Part shown: positions 12,133-22,143 of the stretch, piece by piece
Position numbering within the stretch: the first letter of the stretch is position 1
Layout: each line of letters opens with the position of its first letter
Source of the DNA: Piscicola geometra
Lineage: Eukaryota; Annelida; Clitellata; Hirudinida; Piscicolidae
Assembly: GCA_943735955.1 (NCBI GenBank)
Contig: OX030963.1
Span: 5,168,223 to 5,232,222 of the forward strand
Length of the DNA stretch: 64,000 nt
Reading direction: 5' to 3'
Translations under genes and position numbers: made by a program
The notes under the pieces: model-generated
The model's database searches: none
Seen by the model: only the letters and a program-made list of their open reading frames with translations
What the model was told of the DNA's origin: nothing

Positions 12133-13347
12133 TCTCCCCCGATCATTCCAATACCCTATTTCCTTCCCTTCCTCTCTCTACCACCCTCATTTATTTTCTC
12201 TCTAACCTTCTTCCCCCATCTCCTTTCCTCCACCACCACCACCACCATCTCCACCTTTTCCACCACCACCACCTCCAACACCACCACCACCACCTTTACC
12301 ACCACCACCACCTCCAACACCACCACCACCACCTCCACCACCACCACCACCACCACCTCCACCACCACCACCTCCACCACCACCACCTCCACCACCACCA
12401 CCACCACTACGATGATGAAGGCTTGGCACACAGACCTGATTGGCTCAATGTTGGAAACCTCTGAAGACCTTTGCCTCCTCCACAAGAGACTACACCACGT
12501 GACGTCTGGAGTTGATCACGTGATGAAACTAATCAACAACAACAACAACTGTACAGTGACGTACGCTGACGTTTGTGAAGACTTTGATGACGTCATGGCA
12601 CAAGTGAACGTCATAAACACCTTTGTTGACATAGTTATCAACAAGGCTCCACTCTTGAGCCGGCTACCTAGCAGCCAATCACTGCCTTCCTCCAATCAAG
12701 GGAGTCCTTCTTTTCTTCACCAGCCCACCAATCAGCGCTCTTTCAGTAATTTCAGTGGCAATTTTTCTAGACCGACCCAACAACATCAACAACAGAAACA
12801 ACAACTACAACATCGCCACTACCCGTTGCAACAACTACAACAAATACGACAACACCCGGTACAACATTTACCAGCTTTCTGCCACAGCACCCCATCTTCT
12901 CCCTCAACATCACGCCACCACAGCCGTTCTATGCATCGTAAGCCGCCCATCTCTTCAAAACACCATTTCAACAACAACAACAACAATTACTACAACAACT
13001 ACAACTACAACACGATCTTGGAAAGGGCAGCAAGCAGGGATGCACTTGACAACAACACTCTGCCATCTTTTGGTTACCACAACAACACTATAGCACACTT
13101 CAGTTACAATAACAACAACAACAACTCTCACAGAGACAGAAGCAGAAGTAACAGTGTCACTCAAATCAACAACAACAACAACATCTTTGATAAGAATTTC
13201 AACAACAACAACAACTACATCAAACAAACAAGATCTTCATCAATTCAAAATAGACCCCTCCCACCACCACCGGTACCATCATCATCACCATCACCTCCAC
13301 CACTGCCACCGTCACCACCTCAATACCTACTAAACTCTTTTTTCTAA
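12133..13347 (+). CDS. Q/N-rich prion-like protein, terminal exon (copy 2)
   Basis: Translation identical to 5018-6232 over the open frame, with the same stop, 3' UTR (CA)n and poly(A) hexamer. The proposed acceptor is the phase-matched one ending at 12132; the true 5' boundary is uncertain for the same reasons as in copy 1. Confidence 0.5.
   Translation, partial: SPPIIPIPYFLPFLSLPPSFIFSLTFFPHLLSSTTTTTISTFSTTTTSNTTTTTFTTTTTSNTTTTTSTTTTTTTSTTTTSTTTTSTTTTTTTMMKAWHTDLIGSMLETSEDLCLLHKRLHHVTSGVDHVMKLINNNNNCTVTYADVCEDFDDVMAQVNVINTFVDIVINKAPLLSRLPSSQSLPSSNQGSPSFLHQPTNQRSFSNFSGNFSRPTQQHQQQKQQLQHRHYPLQQLQQIRQHPVQHLPAFCHSTPSSPSTSRHHSRSMHRKPPISSKHHFNNNNNNYYNNYNYNTILERAASRDALDNNTLPSFGYHNNTIAHFSYNNNNNNSHRDRSRSNSVTQINNNNNIFDKNFNNNNNYIKQTRSSSIQNRPLPPPPVPSSSPSPPPLPPSPPQYLLNSFF
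12231..12411 (+). repeat. (CCA)n trinucleotide tract (copy 2)
   Basis: Same tract as 5116-5296 in the second unit, Thr-coding in the exon frame. Confidence 0.9.
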
Positions 13348-13353
13348 CATCAT

Positions 13354-13436
13354 CACACACACACGCACGCACGCACACACACATACACACAAATACACAC
13401 ACACACATACACACACATACGCACACACACACTCAC
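13354..13436. repeat. (CA)n tract (copy 2)
   Basis: Second-unit copy of 6239-6321, in the 3' UTR of the Q/N-rich gene. Confidence 0.9.
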
Positions 13437-13640
13437 AATAACGACGTTTAAACAAGAGGCGATAGCTTCAATCCTTATTCCTCTTTTCAAGAAAAGCTCC
13501 AGCAGAGAATTCAGCAGGTGGTGCAATGGGCGGTGTGGCCTTATAAGCGTGGTGTGCATTTAAAGCGCGAAATTTCAAAATTGTTCCACAGATTTCAACA
13601 TCTATGCTTGTTATTTTTAGCGATCAAACTTTCGATCCAC

Positions 13641-13646
13641 AATAAA
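13641..13646 (+). terminator. Poly(A) signal AATAAA of the Q/N-rich gene (copy 2)
   Basis: Second-unit copy of the hexamer at 6526. Confidence 0.55.
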
Positions 13647-14071
13647 ACGATTTAGTCTCTGTGAAATCATTTTTGAGATTGGTGTGAGGAAGATGATGAT
13701 GATGATGGATGTGAAAGCGATAATGGCGATGATGATGATGATAGTATGATAATCATCACCGTTGAACTAATAGATAGAGATTACAATCTAGTGTTTATTT
13801 AGACTCTTGAAAGCAAACAAGACCAGAAGAATGAGAGAAAAGAAATAGAAAGTTAATGGCGTTGATAAAATATTAAATAAATAAATAAATAATAATTGTA
13901 ATAATAATTGAATAGAAATAATCAATATTTTAGGATTAATAATAATAAGAAATTTTTATGTAATGAACAACCTTCAGTTTGAGGTTGAGTTGAAGGGATG
14001 ATGGTCCAAACAAGATAAGCTCACTAACGTTCATCTAGGTTTAAACCAATTTCAGAAGGGTTTAACCCCAT

Positions 14072-16998
14072 GTTAATAATAATAATAATATTAATATAAT
14101 TAATTTGTTGTTGGCGTCCTTCAGTCTAAATAGACAATGGACTTGCGCCGAGGGAGAACTTTTCGCTGTGGTTTTGTCGCTGCTGGTTGTTGTTCTCTGA
14201 TGGTTGTTGTTCTTTGTTGGTTGTTGTTCTCTTCTGATTGTCGTTCGCAGCTGGTTGTTGTTGGCTGTTGGTTTTTGTTGGCTGCTGGTTGTTGTTGGCT
14301 GCTGGTTGTTGCTCGCCTCTGGTTGTTGCTCGCTGCTGATTGTTGGTGGCTGCTGGTCGCAGATCGCTGCTGTTTTTCTTTTCTGCGGGAGCGCTTTTCA
14401 CTGGCAAGCCGACGAATCTCTGCTTCCCCCTCTTCTAGTCTCATGCGCACAGCTTGCCTCCATCTGCTTTTATCTTCAGCAAGCGATTCCCAGGTGCTGA
14501 CGTCGATCTCTGTAGATTTCAGATCGTGCTTGCAGGCGTCCTTGCAGCGAAGGTATGGCCTGCCAGTTGCTCTCCAACCTGAGGCAAGATCGCCGAATAG
14601 CACGTCTTTGGGAAGTCGGCCATCATCCATCCGACGTACATGTCCTAACCATCAGAGACGTCTTTGACGAAGAAGAGTGGTCATGCTTGAAATGGCTGCC
14701 CTCGCCAACACCTCGTTGTTTGTGACGCGGTCTTGCCATGAGATTCCGAGCATGCGTCGAAGACACCGCATGTGGAAAGCGCTCAATCTTTTTTCCTGGT
14801 ATGCGTATAGTGTCCAGGATTCACTGGCGTAAAGAAGAGTGCTCAGAACACATGCCTTGTACACAGATATCTTTGTCTTTATTGTCAGCATCTTGTTGCT
14901 CCAAACTCTTGGTGACAGCCTGGCAAAGGTTGTCGAAGCTTTGCCGATCCTCTGGTTCAGTTCTGCAACTAGTGAGAAGTCATCAGTGATTGTCGAACCA
15001 AGGTAGGTAAACTGGCTGACGACTTCCAGAGCATAGTTGTTGATAGTGATGTGAGGTCGTTCTGCGTGCTGTGCCATCACCTGTGTTTTCTTGAAGCTGA
15101 TTTGTAGGTTAAACTCATCGCATGCCTTTGAAAACCTGTCGAGCAGTCTTTGCAGTTCTGTTTCAGTGTGGGTGACCAGTGCTGCATCATCCACAAACAG
15201 CATGTCTCTTATCATCACTTTTCGTATTTTGCTTTTTGCCTTCAGACGAGCCAGGTTGAAAAGACTGCCATCTGATCGGGAATGAAGATATACACCTTCT
15301 GTTGATGCTCCAAAGGCACGTTTCAGCATAACAGCGAAGAAGATGCCGAAGAGAGTGGGAGCGAGAACACAGCCTTGTTTGACGCCACTGCGGATTTCAA
15401 AAGCACTTGATGTCGACCCATCGTACGGCACAGTGCTTTTCATATTGTCATGAAACAACTTTATCACGCTCAGGAGCTTTGGTGGGCAGCCAATCTTTGC
15501 CAGAATTTTGAAGAGTCCATCCCTACTGACAAGATCAAACGCTTTGGTCAGGTCTATGAAAGCTAAGAAAAGGGGTTTGTGTTGTTCTCTGCCTTTTTCT
15601 TGCAGTTGTCTGAGTGTGAAGATCATATCTATGGTTGACCTTTCTGCGCGAAACCCAGCTTGTGATTCTGGATACACCCTATCAGCAAGCTTCTGTAATC
15701 TTTTTAGGACTACACGTGCGAACACTTTGCCCACGACACTGAGGAGAGATATTCCTCTGTAGTTGTTGCAATCACTTCTCTCGCCCTTGTTCTTGTATAA
15801 GGTGATTATTTTGGCATCTCTCATGTCCTGAGGTACAGTTCCTTCTTCCCATTCTGGCAGAGGAGACCGTGCAGTTGTTCTAGGAGGGCTGTGCTTCCGC
15901 ATTTGATGACTTCTGGTGGTATGCCATCAGCCCCTAGAGCTTTCCCTGAAGACAAACTTTCAATAGCCTTCTTTAATTCTGTAACACTGGGCTTTTCATC
16001 TAGTTCCATCATGAGTGGAAAAGTTTCAACTGCGGCAAGGGCTTCATCACTCACGTGATTCTGCTTGGAGTATAGGTCGGAGTAGTGTTCTACCCAGCGG
16101 TCCATCTGCTTGCACTTATCGTCTATGATTGCACCAGTGGCAGACTTGAGTGGGGCTATGGTCTTCATAGTGCGACCTGTGGCTTTTTTAATGCCGTCGT
16201 ACATGCTCTTGATGTCTCCAGTATCGGATGATTGTTGAATCTTTTGGCATAGCTGAAGCCAGTAGTCATTAGCGCATTTTCTTGCTAATTTCTGAACTGC
16301 ACTCTTGGAGGATCTGTATGCCTGTAGACTTTTTTGGCTGGGATGTAGCTTGTACTCCAGATGAGTTTTGCGGCGTTCTTCTATAGCTGGAGTGAGTGTG
16401 AAGGAGTGGGCTTCAAACCAATCGCTGTTTTTGTTCTGCCTCTTTCCAAAGACTTTAGACGCAGCCTTGTAAACCGTTTCCCTGATATGTTCCCAACGTT
16501 CTTTGGCTGTTCCATCAGGAGGTTTTAGGTGGAACAGTTCCAAGAGATCTTGATTAAACTGTGCCACTTTGTCTGGGTGGTTTGTTTTGCTCCCATCGAT
16601 TCGGGGTTTTCCTTCAGGCCTGGACCGGTGAACTTTCTTGTGCTGGAGTCTCAGTTTGCAACAGACCAGAGAATGATCGGTATCACAATCAGCGCTGTGA
16701 TAGGTGCGAGTATGTAGTACACTTTTCAAAGAAGATTGCCGGATGATGATCAGGTCGAGCTGGTGCCAGTGTTTAGATCGTGGGTGCCTCCACGAAACTT
16801 TATGCTGTAATTTCGTCTGAAAAAAAGTGTTGGTGATGCTGAGATTGTGATATGAGCACATCTCCAAGAGTCGCTGCCCATTTTCATTCATCTTTCCGAC
16901 ACCAAATTTACCAAGACATGGGGACCAAGAGTAATGATCATCACCCACTCTTGCATTAAAGTCACCTAGCAGTATTAGTTGTTCTTCTTTAGGGATTT
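14072..16998 (-). mobile_element. RTE-like LINE, longest copy, 5'-truncated
   Basis: Parental element of the array. Minus-strand order: C-terminal half of the APE endonuclease, linker, RT, C-terminal tail and (ATT)n tail at 14072-14105. LINE homology starts at IPKEEQLILLGDFNARVG, so about 16998 is the 5' truncation point; the preceding residues are flank. No clear target-site duplication was found. Protein motifs such as KMNENGQRLLE and SWRHPRSKHWHQLDLI recur in diverged form in the element at 55.0-59.3 kb, so two subfamilies are present. Confidence 0.85.
14106..16998 (-). pseudogene. APE endonuclease-RT polyprotein with frameshift and stop (copy 3)
   Basis: First frame (to 15821) gives the endonuclease C-terminus: GDFNARVG, then QLDLI and DCDTDHSLV with the Asp-His pair of APE catalytic cores, a basic linker and the start of RT (GADGIPPEVIKCG). 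Near 15850 the reading frame shifts: LLCQNGKKEL in the first frame is matched by EWEEGTVPQDM in the second. The second frame carries RT motifs A (FIDLTKAFDLV), B (GVKQGCVLAP) and C (FVDDAAL, where the relative at 58.9 kb has FADDAAL). TGA at 14652-14654 interrupts RRL/WLGHV. The last part (14121-14380) is Gln/Asn/Thr-rich and does not show the Cys/His motif I would expect at the end of such elements. Confidence 0.85.
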
Positions 16999-17239
16999 TA
17001 ATATATATAGTGTTGAACAAAAATAGTAGTATATAATAATGATAGTAATAATGAGTTTTAATAAGAAAATTTTTCTACAATAATTAGAAGAAAATAATCG
17101 ATAAATTTTAATTGAATATTAATTGAAGGACATTTATAATAGAATAATGAATATGATAATAATAATTAAATAGCTGAAAACCAATTAGATGAATAAAAGT
17201 TTAAAGTTATTTTAAATGAAAGAATTCTAAATTTAAAAA
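16999..17239. other. AT-rich flank, nothing recognised
   Basis: Low-complexity AT-rich DNA on the 5' side of the LINE. No coding or structural signal seen. Confidence 0.4.
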
Positions 17240-17466
17240 CCTCTCTGTGTTTGTGACCAGTGAGTTTGTTAATGCTTGTTGGTCAAGGTATATAGTATAC
17301 ATTAATTTGTCTCATTGCTTTGTCATCGTATGCTTGAGGGGTTATGATCACTATGGTGTCGCCTTTGTCGGCTTTTCTAATGATTATGTTTATATTTTTT
17401 GGGAGTAGGATTAGGTTTTTAAGTGTTAGTTTTTGTTCTTTAGTGAGGTTGTTTGATGTATTAGTT
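17240..17466 (-). pseudogene. Penelope-like element RT fragment
   Basis: Minus-strand reading gives LTKEQKLTLKNLILLP, then IIRKADKGDTIVI, then QAYDDKAMRQIN and YYIP before an in-frame TGA and further residues. The core I-R-K-A-D-K-G-x-T-I-V-I followed by a conserved Y-x-x-x-A-x-R-Q is typical of the N-terminal part of Penelope-like reverse transcriptases. No RT catalytic motifs or GIY-YIG domain are nearby, so this is a short dead fragment. Confidence 0.65.
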
Positions 17467-17586
17467 ATTGAATAATAATTTAATGATTTTTAATAAAAAA
17501 ATTAGTTTGCTATTTTTGAATATTTTGAAATTTTATAATTTTATTGATTTACACAATAGTAAATGATAATTTATTCAATATTACAG

Positions 17587-17663
17587 AATGGTTTACAAGT
17601 GCTCAACCAGACCAACGTCTTATTCCAGCACCCAAAACTACAAAAGATCACTTTGAAATTTGA
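17587..17663 (+). CDS. Possible short terminal exon
   Basis: An acceptor (TTATTCAATATTACAG, ending 17586) is followed by 24 open codons with ordinary composition (WFTSAQPDQRLIPAPKTTKD), then TGA at 17661 and AATAAA at 17664-17669. Acceptor, stop and poly(A) hexamer in that order suggest the last exon of a + strand gene whose other exons are not visible. No family recognised; chance is a real alternative. Confidence 0.25.
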
Positions 17664-17669
17664 AATAAA

Positions 17670-18394
17670 AAAACTTTAAAATTATAATTTTTCTGTGTTT
17701 AATTTGAAACTCAAAAGTTAATATTAGTTTAGAATGCATAACGAATAGGGGAAACGCGTGAGCCTCTCAATGTACATCGTTAAATTAGTTGTCCGTCAAG
17801 GTCTATATTGAGAAGTCCATGGTTTGTAAGTAAAATGGTTTGGGTGTGTATGGTATGGTAGGTGCGTGTTGTAATTGGATTGATGAAACTGAATTTCAGT
17901 TTAATGACTTTTAGTGGGATTAGTGAAACAAAACTGTTTATGAAATATTTTAACACCAGTCTTTTTTGTAGAAGTTTATTAAATAAGTTAGCTTATTTTG
18001 TACTAATTTTGTATAATATGAAATTTTTTCTCAAATAAAGTTAAATAAATTCAAGAAAACAAATTGAAATTGTAAAAAATATTTCATGTGATTTCAGTAG
18101 ATAGTGTAAAGTACGCTGTTAAAGACTCAAATGGGTTAATCCAAATTTGACTACAGACTTTGTGTCTTTCTATATTTTGGTTTTCAATTTCAAAAAAACT
18201 TGCTTTATGTATACTCATGTATGTATTATAGAGTTTAAAAATAATTTCAAACACAATAATTGTATTAATCTTTTTTAATTGAGCAAATAGTTTTACAGAT
18301 TATCAGTGAACACTGACAGCCATAAAACCTCATCTAAAAAACAATATAAAATTTCTGAACTTTTTTTCTTCTTTTTTCACACAATTGTTAATAT
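17670..18394. other. AT-rich intergenic DNA, nothing recognised
   Basis: No open frame of ordinary composition, no terminal repeats seen. Confidence 0.4.
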
Positions 18395-18500
18395 ATGCTG
18401 CGTAAATTAGAAATTTAAAATCAACTTTTTAAAATGGCGCCCGTAATGCTATTTAAATCTCTGTAACTTATTATTTTTCACTAAAATAGCTATTTTCACT
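18395..18500. repeat. Dispersed repeat, inverted partner at 31825-31930
   Basis: About 105 bases with the core AAAATGGCGCCCGTAATGC match the reverse complement of 31825-31930 with roughly one change per ten bases and a few short indels. The flanks of the two copies are unrelated, so this is a dispersed repeat of unknown type. Confidence 0.7.
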
Positions 18501-18611
18501 TCATGAAATGGTTTTTTATAATAATTTAATTAATATTCAATTACTTTTTAACGTTAAAACTTTAATTATTTTAAAAGAACCCAGTATTGTGGAAAAATCT
18601 ATATTAACAAG

Positions 18612-18649
18612 CAAATCATGATAGTGTATTATTACACTATCATGATTTG
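18612..18649. repeat. Perfect 17-base inverted repeat with 4-base loop
   Basis: Arms CAAATCATGATAGTGTA and TACACTATCATGATTTG are exact reverse complements around TTAT, which would make a strong hairpin or cruciform. No U-run follows on either strand and the context is AT-rich without genes. Confidence 0.8.
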
Positions 18650-19629
18650 TATCATTGTATATTTCTCTGTTTTCAGTTTTCATTTTTTCTCAATAACGTT
18701 GAGAAGCCTCTCGGTTTTTTTTGTCAATTGGTGCCATCTAAAAAAGAAAATAGTATTGGAACAAAGCTATATTATCAAGAAGTTCATAATAATGTATTCA
18801 TGTCCCCATTCTCACTATCAGAATCGGGAAAATTGATCTTCTTTCATTAATTGAAAAGCTTCATTAAAAATATTATTAGACGAAGCTTATATCAAAATAT
18901 TTTTCAAAAATTGCCTTATTCAATGAATAATATGAAACAACTTTAAAATATACTGTAAAGTCGTGACACCTAATACTAGTATATTGAGAATCGGAGAATT
19001 TTGTGCTAACGTCAGGGTATGCGTGATAGGATATGTTGATATTATTCTATAAAAAAGAAGCATGAGAGCCCGATATTATAAATTTACCTTTCTATACCCA
19101 TGAACTGTATTAATTTAAAAAATTAGAAATTTAGTACTCACCTGTTTCTTGATAAATCACAATGATCAGAGGGAAAAAAACGCTTGAATCAAAAGTGAGA
19201 AATTGTGAAAAATAACAAAATAGCCGAAAGCTGAAATAAAATAATGTTTTTCAAAGTTGAGAGAAGCAAACCACGCCTTTAAATAAGCCTACGACTGGAT
19301 AAATCGAACCGGATAGAACTAACTAATATATAAACTTAAATATTTAATATTAAAGATCTGTTAGCAAATTTAAGACATGCGTTTGAAGTCTATTTTTTAA
19401 CTTTTGAATAGCTAGAAAGGATAATATAGTAACATTTATTATAAAAATTTTACATGGATAATATTTTTATATTCATTTTCTTTAAAAAAAATGCATCCAG
19501 TCTTTGATACGATTTTCCATTGTTTTGAAAAACAAGTAAGACACGGAAAATCGTAAGTATGTAATCGATTCTGGATTAACCCAAATATGAAAAAAAACAA
19601 TTTGATAAGTACTCATTTTTTAATTAGCA
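18650..19629. other. AT-rich DNA, nothing recognised
   Basis: No coding signal. The left end of the hAT element beginning downstream was looked for here and not found. Confidence 0.4.
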
Positions 19630-19889
19630 TTTTCAATTTAGTTGAAGGAAAAATTCGTGAAATATGTGCCAATTTAAAAACCATTAGACAAACTCAACAA
19701 GAAAGTAAAAGTTCAAGCAGGTTTGGATGAACAAGGATTGAAATAGACATCCGTGGTAAGTGAATCTTCCCAAAAAGAAACCTATTTGAGATTATGCCCC
19801 GGCTTCTTGTATTGAACTTTCAGAGAATTCATCACCGAGTTGACAAATTGAACAATGTAGTTTAGCGGTTTCTGATGACAAAGTGCCAT

Positions 19890-21266
19890 TGTCACGGATG
19901 ACTATCCAGCGCCGGGTGGTTGATTAATCCAACGACGTTTGCGTGACAAGCTTGCCATTTGCAAGTATTTTTCAATTGCCTTAGATGAGAGCACGGATAA
20001 CGTTGACACAGCATAGCTTTTGGTTTTTGTTCGTGCGGTGGATGAAAACTTTAAATTAACTCAGGAATTAGCAGGAATGGCCTCACTACGTGGACGTACG
20101 ACTGGTGCAGATATTTTTGGAGGAGTGAAATCTGTTCTTGACGTTCATTGGCCAAAGCTCTGTAGTGTTACTACTGACGGTGCACCCGCCATGACTGGTA
20201 AAGAATTAGGACTTGTTGCTCATCTGCGATCACATTTGCGAGACTTAGAATTCCAACAGACACCATCCACGCATAGCACTGCATCATGCATCAAGAGTCA
20301 CTGTGTACACGAGTCATTAATTTTGATAATGTTATGAAATTTTTTTTTAATCAGTGAACTTCATATGAGCAAAAGGACTTAACCATCGACAATTCAGATC
20401 ATTTCTTGAAAGCATTGAGTCAGAATATCGTGACATACCATATCACACTTATGTAAGGTGGTTGAGTCGAGGAAAAGTTCTAACTAGGTTTGTTGAGTTA
20501 CGAAAGGAAATCTGTGAACTCCTTGTTACCAAAGGCAAAGATACAGCTGTTTTAACCAACAAATAGTGGTTGGCAGACTTAGCATTTTTGGCAGACATAA
20601 CAGAACACTTAAATAAATTGAATCTGCGTCTTCAAGGCAAAGATCACCACATCTTTTATGTGCCAAGAGCTGCTATCATTCACGTTGAAGCTACGGCTGT
20701 TTTGTTCGAATCTGCAATCTGTTAATTTATGTCATTTTCCTATTTTTTCAGCTTTTCAGAAGGAATGCCAGTGTGACTTCAATAAATACCACGACAGTTG
20801 TGAAGCGTTACTAAAGGAATTTAATGAACGTTTTGATGCATTCAGGGAGCATAAGGATTTATTCAACTTCTTTCGTGACCCTTTCTCTTGTGCTGTAGAA
20901 TCCGTACCTGAGCAATGTCAGTTAGAAGTCATTGATCTTCAATGTTCACCAGAATTAAAGTTTGCGTTTCAGAATAACTCTATTTTAACTTTTTATGGAA
21001 GTCTTAGTTCAGTTAAATATGGAGGGATCGAAGATTTGGCTTGCCGAATCTTGTCTGAATTTGGCAGCACATACGTGTGTGAACAAACGTTTTCAGTCAT
21101 GAACACAAATAAAAATAAACTGAGATCATCTTTGACCGATGATAATCTTTGTTCGATTTTGAGGCTTGTATCAACAGAACTCGAACCCAATATGTTGTTG
21201 CAACCATTCAGGCTCAGCCTTCTCATTAAAATACTAACATTTAGTTATTCATACATTTTTAAATAA
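19890..21266 (+). pseudogene. hAT transposase remnant, GTF2IRD2/ZBED-like
   Basis: Several frames together give a decayed hAT transposase. Around 19935-20030 one reads FSIALDESTDNVDTA, a stop, then LLVFVRAVDENF. From there to 20337 the frame includes GMASLRGRTTGADIF and CSVTTDGAPAMTGKE, the conserved region around a catalytic Asp. From 20740 to 21266 it covers the C-terminal dimerisation domain (FGSTYVCEQTFSVMNTNKNK, LRSSLTDDNLCSILRL). Stops and frameshifts at about 20015, 20335 and 20560 rule out an active protein. It is closest to the hAT relatives that gave rise to vertebrate GTF2IRD2. Confidence 0.8.
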
Positions 21267-21479
21267 CGTTATTTTTTTTGTTATGACATTTATTAAAAAC
21301 TTGCATTCTTTGAGTTTTTTTAAATTTAGTTATTCATACATGTTTAAATAACGTTTTTTTTTCATGACATTCATTAAAAATTTTCATTCTTTGAGGTGTT
21401 TTATTGTGTCATCTATGTGCACGCTGATGCGGCCCTTAGCGCCCAGGGACTCAGTAATTTAGGCCCTCAGACTGAAAAA

Positions 21480-21494
21480 GGTTGTGCACCTCTG
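21480..21494 (-). repeat. hAT-type terminal inverted repeat (right end)
   Basis: GGTTGTGCACCTCTG reads CAGAGGTGCACAACC in reverse. The CAGNG start is the hAT terminus signature, about 215 bases after the transposase remnant. The next 8 bases are CTATAAAA; the partner end and its duplication were not found. Confidence 0.6.
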
Positions 21495-21507
21495 CTATAA
21501 AACAATA

Positions 21508-21716
21508 ATTTTTATAATGGATAATAGAAATTCATGTGTTTCTATTTGTGTGTGCGTGTCTGTGTTTTTGCGCTTGTGTAAGCATGAGTAAGTGCGTCTG
21601 TTTTTAATTATTCCAATTCTAATGTGTACAAACATTTAGAAAATCACAACTTTTCCGCAAACTCAAATAAATAATTGAATCAATGAAAAAACTGTTTAAG
21701 TGTTCATGATTATAAA
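21508..21716. repeat. Dispersed module B (copy 1)
   Basis: About 210 bases with a GT-rich core (GTGTGTGCGTGTCTGTG) and TAAGCATGAGTAAGTGCGT match 46083-46302 in the same orientation at roughly 90% by eye. Non-coding. Confidence 0.75.
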
Positions 21717-21721
21717 AAAAT

Positions 21722-22085
21722 TCTTTTAGTCTTTAGTCTTTATAGTGCCTTTGTCTCGACACTTCATATCTTTTTCTTTTTCATCTCCCCCTTTCTCTTC
21801 TCTCCCTCTGTCTCCAGATCGCACTCACACTTCTCAGCACCACTTCTTCCATCCTCCGATCCTCCTCCTGGTAACCAAGGACCCCTTCCATCGGGTCCTG
21901 TTTTCCACGCTCCCTTTTCCAAACCGTCATCCATTCTTCTCTCCACTCTTCATACAATCCAAACTCCAGCAAAACGTGCGTCTCATTCTCTTCCTCCCCA
22001 CAAAAACACTTTCTATCCTGCTTCTCATACTTCCAGCGCACAATCACATTATTCCTTACCATCAAGCTATCCCCCAGACCTTTTC
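21722..22085 (-). mobile_element. LINE C-terminal fragment, module A (copy 1)
   Basis: Minus-strand translation gives CFCGEEENETHVLLEF, then GLYEEWREEW and an acidic/basic tail. The arrangement C-x-C-x7-H-x4-C/F resembles the Cys/His knuckle at the end of many non-LTR ORF2 proteins. Here the last Cys is Phe, while copy 2 at 45166-45840 keeps Cys. Nothing of the RT remains. Confidence 0.55.
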
Positions 22086-22126
22086 GAAGGGTCTCACAAT
22101 TTTTCGAAAATCGATGAGTTTTTTTG

Positions 22127-22143
22127 GTGGGGGGGGGGGGGGG
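22127..22143. repeat. Poly(G) run
   Basis: At least 15 consecutive G, rare in this AT-rich context; could form a G-quadruplex or mark a sequencing weak point. Confidence 0.8.

Larger units (their letters stand above)
8847..15995. repeat. Tandem segmental duplication, unit 2 (7149 bases)
   Basis: Second complete unit, 34 bases longer than unit 1 only because of the VNTR in the LINE tail (extra block near 14272-14305). After 15995 the sequence continues in LINE instead of repeating the junction, so this is the right edge of the array and 14072-16998 is the parental LINE. Confidence 0.9.
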
